Source of the DNA: JBGPJM01 sp041485385
Lineage (GTDB): Bacteria; Planctomycetota; Phycisphaerae; Phycisphaerales; UBA1924
Reading direction: 5' to 3'
Assembly: GCA_041485385.1 (NCBI GenBank)
Contig: JBGPJM010000247.1
Location: forward strand, 1 to 6,897
DNA: 6,897 bases
Shown: piece by piece, positions 1-4,680 of the stretch
Layout: each line of letters opens with the position of its first letter
Numbering within the stretch: position 1 is the stretch's first letter
Translations under genes and position numbers: made by a program
Notes under the pieces: model-generated
Told to the model about the DNA's origin: nothing
What the model saw: only the letters and a program-made list of their open reading frames with translations
The model's database searches: none

Positions 1-684
<684 letters not shown>

Positions 685-738
685 GGGGTTCCCCGGGATA
701 AGGGATGGCCAGCCGCGGAGAGAGTACGCGAGGGGGCG

Positions 739-849
739 GAGTTCCGTGGAGTTCGAGCGAGTGATTTCGACTTCGATGGGACTTGGATCGACTTCCGACG
801 ACTTTTTGCGACTTCCGTTGACTTTTTGCGACTTTTTGCGACTTTTTTC
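739..849. repeat. Helically phased GACTT (AAGTC) pentamer array upstream of the ABC ATPase gene
   Basis: GACTT occurs at 780, 790, 800, 810, 820, 830 and 840, exactly 10 bases apart, and also at 769 (11 bases before 780). Upstream, weaker copies keep the step: GAGTT at 739, GAGTT at 749 and GAGTG at 759. Three units are identical (GACTTTTTGC at 800, 820 and 830), and a fourth at 840 is close (GACTTTTTTC). On the minus strand these read as AAGTC with short A-tracts, and the array sits 55-165 bases upstream of the ABC ATPase start. A 10-base step puts every copy on the same face of the helix, which suits cooperative protein binding or intrinsic bending. A neutral 10-base minisatellite is the alternative. 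The pattern is directly visible; its role is inference. Confidence 0.85.
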
Positions 850-1218
850 CAAGGCGATTTTGGACGTAAGTCTTTGCGGTACATGGACTTGAGTGTGTTA
901 GTGATCGCCAATGTGCGCGCACACTCTGGGTGCTCTCGCGGGGGGCTCGGAGGTTGCGGAGGAGACAGAGACGTTGCTCCGCCTCCCCTTCCTTGCGACC
1001 CCTGCGCCGGCGCGCGAGCCTCCGCTCCCCGAGCGCGCAGGGATAGCCCGCTGGTGCCCGCCCCGCTTGCTTGCTCATGCATACCGCCCCCCCTTGGTCG
1101 AGCATCCCGGCGCTCGCACCTGTTGGCCACTGTACGGACGCGGCCGGGGTTGGCAAGAGAATCCGCGCCTATTTCCCCAAACGGGCGCGCAGAATGGGCC
1201 GATCGGGCGATTTTGTTG
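850..1218. other. Non-coding stretch between divergent genes, no gene seen
   Basis: No reading frame here has protein-like composition, and no tRNA or other known RNA was recognised. One imperfect inverted repeat is present: GCGGAG at 956-961 pairs with CTCCGC at 977-982, and GGAG at 949-952 pairs with CTCC at 983-986 after a three-base bulge. It has no T-run and its role is unknown. Promoters for the flanking divergent genes may lie here, but none is clear. Confidence 0.5.
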
Positions 1219-1366
1219 CCCCCTCCCCCCCCGGCCCCCCTCCCCTGCCCGCTCCCCGCCCCTCCGTCCCGCCCGTCCCCCGCCCCATCTTCACCCTCGG
1301 CGGTACACTGTGCCCCTGCCCGATCCGACCCGCCTCCAGCCCCTCCCCGCGCCCCTCGCCCCCCAC
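1219..1366 (+). promoter_or_regulatory. C-rich, G-poor tract upstream of the SseB-like gene
   Basis: By direct count, 98 of the 148 bases are C and only 23 are G, including runs of eight C (1225-1232) and six C (1235-1240). If transcribed on the plus strand, this would be an unstructured C-rich leader of the kind Rho prefers. On the minus strand the many closely spaced G-runs could form a G-quadruplex. The tract ends just before the GGAG ribosome site of the next gene. Whether it is transcribed depends on where the promoter lies, since a possible -10 box sits inside it. Composition is seen; function is inferred. Confidence 0.4.
1304..1309 (+). promoter_or_regulatory. Possible -10 box TACACT for the SseB-like gene
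   Basis: TACACT, preceded by GG, lies 67 bases before the TTG start inside otherwise C-rich DNA, and it matches the key positions of the sigma-70 -10 element. No recognisable -35 hexamer is present at the usual distance, so this is only a candidate. If real, the transcript would have a leader of roughly 60 bases. Confidence 0.25.
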
Positions 1367-1370
1367 GGAG
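1367..1370 (+). promoter_or_regulatory. Ribosome binding site GGAG that decides the TTG start
   Basis: GGAG lies six bases before the TTG at 1377 and is the only good Shine-Dalgarno match near the start of this gene. Upstream, the frame is Pro/Ser/Arg-rich low complexity. The first in-frame ATG downstream (1416) would cut into the conserved-looking start. Confidence 0.5.
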
Positions 1371-1376
1371 CCCCGC

Positions 1377-1790
1377 TTGGAAGCCGATTTCGCCGAGCTC
1401 GTTGAAGCCGCCCGCATGGCCCACGTGAAGACGGGCGAGCACAACCTCTGGAAGGCGGCGTTCGCGCTGCCGGAGTGGTTCTTCGTGGCCGCGTCGCACG
1501 GGGAGGATGCCGAGCCGGTGGTGGGGATCGTGGATGGGCAGCCGCACATCCTGGGGTTCACCGACGAGGAGCAGGCGCAGGCGCTGTCGCAGCGTCGGGC
1601 GTCGCGTCAGAACCCGGCGGCGGCCCCCGCGCCGGTGCTGCACATGACCCCGGCGGAGGCGGTGGACTACTGCAAGAAGCTGATCCCGGAGGGGATCGCG
1701 GGGATCCTGTTCAACTCGGGCCCCTCGGCGTTCCAGACGACGCTGGCCAGGCTGGTGGAGATGCACAGGCACCCGCCGAAGCAGCACTGA
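1377..1790 (+). CDS. SseB-like protein
   Basis: This encodes a soluble protein of 137 residues with no signal peptide or membrane segment. Its layout resembles the SseB protein N-terminal domain. An N-terminal helix (residues 3-15) is followed by LWKAAFALPEWFFVAA (24-39), a strand ending at VVGIVDGQPHILGFTDEEQA (48-67) that matches the domain's short Gly-containing turn and Phe-Thr-x-Glu step, then a Pro/Ala spacer (80-87). The C-terminal part, MTPAEAVDYCKK and GIAGILFNSGPSAF (106-119), resembles the end of SseB-type domains, where a leucine/isoleucine-rich strand runs into Asn-x-Gly. The family's molecular role is poorly defined; the name comes from a Salmonella secretion protein, and many bacterial members are unrelated to secretion. 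The TTG start is chosen for its GGAG site; ATG at 1416 is the alternative. The family call rests on pattern memory and is moderate; the gene itself is fairly sure. Confidence 0.55.
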   Translation: MEADFAELVEAARMAHVKTGEHNLWKAAFALPEWFFVAASHGEDAEPVVGIVDGQPHILGFTDEEQAQALSQRRASRQNPAAAPAPVLHMTPAEAVDYCKKLIPEGIAGILFNSGPSAFQTTLARLVEMHRHPPKQH

Positions 1791-1895
1791 GGCGCACTCT
1801 CACGGACATGGGCGCGACCGGGGGCTCGTCTACCCCTCGGCCCGTCGGCCCATCTGCATCGCCATTCGCGGATCTGAGAAGAAGGCGACTGTCTC

Positions 1896-2705
1896 ATGAC
1901 CGAACGCGTGGATCTCTTTGACAGCACCTACGGCCACTTCACCGATCGGGTGCTGGACGTTGTCCGGAAGGAGACCTTCGGCGTTGACATCGGCCAGAAC
2001 AGCTGGATGACCGTGGATGAGTACGACCGCTTTCTCCCCTGGCTCGAACTTGCCGCCGACCATCACGTTCTTGAGGTTGCCAGCGGCTCCGGGGGCCCGG
2101 CCCTTTACCTGGCGCGCACGACCGGTTGCCGCGTGATGGGGATCGACAGCAATGAACGCGGCGTGGCCACGGCTTCGCGGGCGGCGGCGGAGTCCGGCGA
2201 GGGCGGGAGGGTCCGGTTCAGCGTTGCCGATGCGGGCGCGGCGTTGCCCTTCGAGGAGGGGTCCTTCGATGCGCTGGTCTGCATCGATTCGATGAATCAC
2301 TTTCCGGATCGGCTCGCCGTGCTGCGGGAGTGGCACCGCGTCCTTCGTCCCGGTCGCCGGGCGCTGTTCACCGATCCGGTGGTGATCACCGGCCCGGTGA
2401 CCAACGACGAGCTGGCGCTGCGGAGCTCCATCGGGCTCTTTCTGTTCGTGCCGCCGGGGATCAATGAACGCCTCATCGAGCAGGCGGGCTTTCGGCTCGT
2501 TCGGCAGGAGGATGTCACCGACAACGCCGCGCTGGTCGCCGGCCGGTGGCATCGGGCGCGGCAGGCGAACAAGGACGGCCTCCTCCGGATCGAGGGGGAG
2601 GAGCGCTTCGAGGGCCTGCAGCGGTTCTTCGAGGCGGTGCGCAGCCTCACGAGCCAGCGGCGGCTCTCAAGGATCGCCTACCTGGTGGAGAAGCATGCCG
2701 GCTGA
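1896..2705 (+). CDS. Class I SAM-dependent methyltransferase
   Basis: This is a cytoplasmic enzyme of 269 residues that transfers a methyl group from S-adenosylmethionine to an unidentified acceptor. The Rossmann-type methyltransferase core is clear. Motif I is VLEVASGSGGPALYLA (58-73), and the acidic residue binding the SAM ribose is Asp84 in VMGIDSN. Next come VADAGAALPFEEGSFDAL (110-127) with Asp112, and CIDSMNHFPD (129-138), followed by HRVLRPGRRALFTDP (147-161), the typical Methyltransf_11 order. The N-terminal region (FDSTYGHFTDRVLD) and the C-terminal helices around FEGLQRFFEAVRSL probably cap the active site and set substrate choice. It resembles small-molecule methyltransferases of the N- or C-methylating type, but no substrate can be named. 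GAAGG at 1881-1885 lies 10 bases before the ATG and supports this start. It follows the SseB-like gene after 105 bases with no strong terminator, so co-transcription is possible. Confidence 0.9.
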   Translation: MTERVDLFDSTYGHFTDRVLDVVRKETFGVDIGQNSWMTVDEYDRFLPWLELAADHHVLEVASGSGGPALYLARTTGCRVMGIDSNERGVATASRAAAESGEGGRVRFSVADAGAALPFEEGSFDALVCIDSMNHFPDRLAVLREWHRVLRPGRRALFTDPVVITGPVTNDELALRSSIGLFLFVPPGINERLIEQAGFRLVRQEDVTDNAALVAGRWHRARQANKDGLLRIEGEERFEGLQRFFEAVRSLTSQRRLSRIAYLVEKHAG

Positions 2706-2817
2706 CAGGCTGCGGCGGCCGACGAGCGACCCGGCGCGGCAGGGTGATCTGACATCCCGGGCGGGCGGGTTGTTTCGGCGGGCGCCCCTATCCTCATGCG
2801 GTCTGCGGGGCAGCTCT

Positions 2818-2849
2818 GTTCTTTCGGGCTGTTGCCCGTTTGCCAGAAC
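2818..2849 (+). terminator. Two-part hairpin after the methyltransferase gene
   Basis: CGGGC (2825-2829) pairs perfectly with GCCCG (2834-2838) around a TGTT tetraloop, followed by TTT. An outer GTTCT (2818-2822) pairs with AGAAC (2845-2849). It lies 113 bases past the methyltransferase stop and 44 bases before the lipoprotein start. It could be a weak terminator for the former or a leader structure of the latter. The T-run is short, so confidence is low. Confidence 0.3.
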
Positions 2850-2893
2850 GTCGCCGTTCGATGCCGCTGTTCCGAATCAGATCGGAATGCCCA

Positions 2894-3781
2894 ATGATCA
2901 CCGTGGTCCGAGCGCCAAAGTGCCGCCCCCAAGGACTCCTGCTTGGCATTGTCCTCGGCCCGTTCTTCCTGACGGGCTGTGGGGGGCCCAGGCCGCCGGA
3001 GAAGCCACCGTCGTCGGTTGCCCCTGAGCCGGAAAGCGCCAAGGTCGAGGCGAGCGTGCCTGACGCGACCGAGATTGCCCTTCGAGCCCTCATCAAGACG
3101 ACAGTCGACGCCGACATGTTCCCGGCGGTGTGGAAAGAGCACGGCCTGCCTGCAACCGCGACTCCCGTCCGATCTGATCTGGATGGCGAGCTTCGTCAGG
3201 CCCTCTTGCGCGCCATGCGCCTCTACCCTGTTGGTCTGCTTCAGGACAACTTGGATGCGGTCTATCTCGTGGATGAGTTAACTATCCGAGGTACGAGGTG
3301 CAGCGGCACGAACTCGAGGAGACAGGTATTTGTGGCCACCGCCCTCGACGCGGGATCTCGCTTCCGTGACTACTGGGTCGGAGTGACGTTCCATCACGAG
3401 TTCGCAACAGTTCTTCTGCGGGACTACCCCACATACTTCGACGCTGACGACTGGTCTAGGCAGAATCCAGCTGGCTTCCAGTACATTGGAAGCGGGCTCA
3501 AGGCGATGGAGCAGGACCAGGGCGGGCTGAGCTATGCAAGAGCGAATCTTGTCGACGGATTCATCTTCGGCTACTCGAAGGCCAGCATCGACAACGACTT
3601 CAGCTGCATAGCGCAGGAGTTATTCTCCGGTTCGTCAGTGTTGTGGCAAGCGTACGACAAGTATCCGAGAGTCAGAGAAAAGATCCGTTCCGCCGTGGCC
3701 TTCTACGGGAGATTAGATCAGCGGTTTTCGGAGGAGTTCTTTCGGAGCATCATTTCCAAGCTGCCGCCGACTAGTCGCTGA
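2894..3781 (+). CDS. Lipoprotein resembling a zinc metallopeptidase, motif degenerate
   Basis: This encodes 295 residues. The ATG at 2894 is preferred over upstream TTG (2840) or ATG (2861) because it gives a clean lipoprotein signal: basic n-region, hydrophobic GLLLGIVLGPFFL (14-26) and lipobox LTGC with Cys29. A weak GGA lies seven bases upstream. The mature protein should be lipid-anchored outside the cytoplasmic membrane, with a Pro/Glu-rich linker (31-55). The globular part has TFHHEFATVLL (165-175) and GFIFGYSKASIDNDFSCIAQ (222-241). This spacing recalls putative zinc metallopeptidases of the Peptidase_Mx1 type, where HHEFAH is followed by a Gly-Phe...Asp/Glu-Asp-Phe block. Here the second HExxH histidine is Thr172, so zinc binding and catalysis are doubtful. 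TTA codons occur at Leu129, Leu243 and Leu274, and GC falls to about half near 3541-3660, unlike the neighbours. A distinct family that never had the second histidine is possible. The gene is sure; the function is not. Confidence 0.75.
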   Translation: MITVVRAPKCRPQGLLLGIVLGPFFLTGCGGPRPPEKPPSSVAPEPESAKVEASVPDATEIALRALIKTTVDADMFPAVWKEHGLPATATPVRSDLDGELRQALLRAMRLYPVGLLQDNLDAVYLVDELTIRGTRCSGTNSRRQVFVATALDAGSRFRDYWVGVTFHHEFATVLLRDYPTYFDADDWSRQNPAGFQYIGSGLKAMEQDQGGLSYARANLVDGFIFGYSKASIDNDFSCIAQELFSGSSVLWQAYDKYPRVREKIRSAVAFYGRLDQRFSEEFFRSIISKLPPTSR

Positions 3782-3843
3782 TCGGGCTGTGTGGAAACCG
3801 GCGTTTCTGGGGGACTGCCCGAGAACTCAGCTTCTCGCCGAGA

Positions 3844-4665
3844 CTATTTCGGATCGCCGCCCTGTCCCAGGCGATCCGAGACAAGCTCCTGCACCGCCTT
3901 GGCGTCGGCCATCCTGGATGTGGGGTCTCCAGAACGGGTGTCGCCTGCGCGCAGCCGAGCCTCTGCGTCCTTAGCCAGCTGATCGGCGGCGCCCAATGCA
4001 CGCCGTCGTTCGCTCGTGGAAAGTCCCTTCGCGACCGCCGGTTCAAGCACGAGCCTGACCACCGCCGGATCACCAGCGCCGATCGCGATATGCAATACCG
4101 ATTGGCCATAGCCGTCCCTTGCGCCGACGTCAGAGCCACGCTTCAGGAGCAGCTCTACCAGCGTGGGCGATCGCTTCAGGGCGGCCAAATGGAGTGCGGT
4201 TGTTCCGTCTTCGTAGACCGCTCCAGCGGCCGGAGCCCCCTTATCGAGCAACATTTCCACGATATCAACCGAAAGCCGTGCTCGAGTTCGGTTCAGCGCG
4301 CTTCCGAGCGGGGTCTCCCCGTCACGGTTCGCGACGTTCACAGGACAACCCGCGTCCAAGAGAACCTTCACGACCTCCGCGGAGCCGAGGCGGCACGCGA
4401 GGGTAAGCACGGGATACACATTCTCCGCGGGTCCCCACTGCACACCAAGGTCATGAAGCGTCGATTCGTGCTTGTGCAGAACGTCGAGATCGCCCTGCTC
4501 GATCGCCTGTGCGACCTGCCCGGAGATGTCACGAACCGTGACTTTCGCTTGCGGACTTCTGCCGGGCGCTGATCCGGGGTTCTTGGCGTGACAACCACCG
4601 AGTCCGGCGATGATGAAGATCAGCGCGAAGGCCCAACCGCAACCGCGACAGTCGAGAGCTTGCAT
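3844..4665 (-). CDS. Ankyrin-repeat lipoprotein
   Basis: This encodes 273 residues. The N terminus has a hydrophobic WAFALIFIIAG (11-21) and a lipobox LGGC with Cys25, so the mature protein should be lipid-anchored in the periplasm or on the outer membrane. A Pro/Ser-rich spacer (29-40) precedes an ankyrin stack: a degenerate first repeat (51-80), then repeats near 83-114 (LTLACRLGSAEVVKVLLDAG), 115-152, 153-184 (TALHLAALKRSPTLVELLLK) and 185-210 (SVLHIAIGAGDPAVVRLVLE). A charged helical tail follows. Ankyrin repeats bind other proteins and have no enzymatic activity of their own. ATG at 4665 is the only start between the preceding stop codon and the lipobox, with GGA nine bases upstream and AGG adjacent. 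The gene begins 15 bases after the stop of the secreted metzincin, so the two are very likely one operon. A role as partner, chaperone or inhibitor of that protease is inference. Confidence 0.88.
   Translation of the reverse strand: MQALDCRGCGWAFALIFIIAGLGGCHAKNPGSAPGRSPQAKVTVRDISGQVAQAIEQGDLDVLHKHESTLHDLGVQWGPAENVYPVLTLACRLGSAEVVKVLLDAGCPVNVANRDGETPLGSALNRTRARLSVDIVEMLLDKGAPAAGAVYEDGTTALHLAALKRSPTLVELLLKRGSDVGARDGYGQSVLHIAIGAGDPAVVRLVLEPAVAKGLSTSERRRALGAADQLAKDAEARLRAGDTRSGDPTSRMADAKAVQELVSDRLGQGGDPK
3849..3879. terminator. Perfect hairpin at the junction of two convergent genes
   Basis: TCGGATCGCC (3849-3858) is repeated inverted as GGCGATCCGA (3870-3879), a ten-base-pair stem with an 11-base loop. 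It covers the last codons of the ankyrin gene, next to its stop, and lies about 70 bases past the stop of the convergent lipoprotein gene. A smaller stem, CGAGAA/TTCTCG, lies at 3820-3837. Neither has a T-run on either strand, so this could stop transcription only by a non-standard route, or protect RNA 3' ends. Confidence 0.35.
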
Positions 4666-4680
4666 CCTTACGTTCCAGAC

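Noticed and set aside
739..849. The pentamer array as a CRISPR array or DnaA-box cluster
   Set aside because: The units are only 10 bases with no room for spacers, and GACTT/AAGTC does not match the DnaA box TTATNCACA.
1150..1175. Possible promoter TTGGCA with TATTTC upstream of the SseB-like gene
   Set aside because: The spacer is only 14 bases and the -10 match is weak.
911..1405. A 164-residue plus-strand frame in the divergent gap
   Set aside because: It has Pro/Arg/Leu-rich composition, no ribosome site and no domain-like pattern, and it overlaps the better supported SseB-like start.
1818..1840. Possible terminator hairpin after the SseB-like gene (GGGG...CCCC and CGG)
   Set aside because: The stem is short with a bulge and there is no T-run, so it is not better than chance in GC-rich DNA.
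2770..2794. Possible promoter TTGTTT with TATCCT before the lipoprotein gene
   Set aside because: The spacer is only 13 bases, well short of the usual 16-18.
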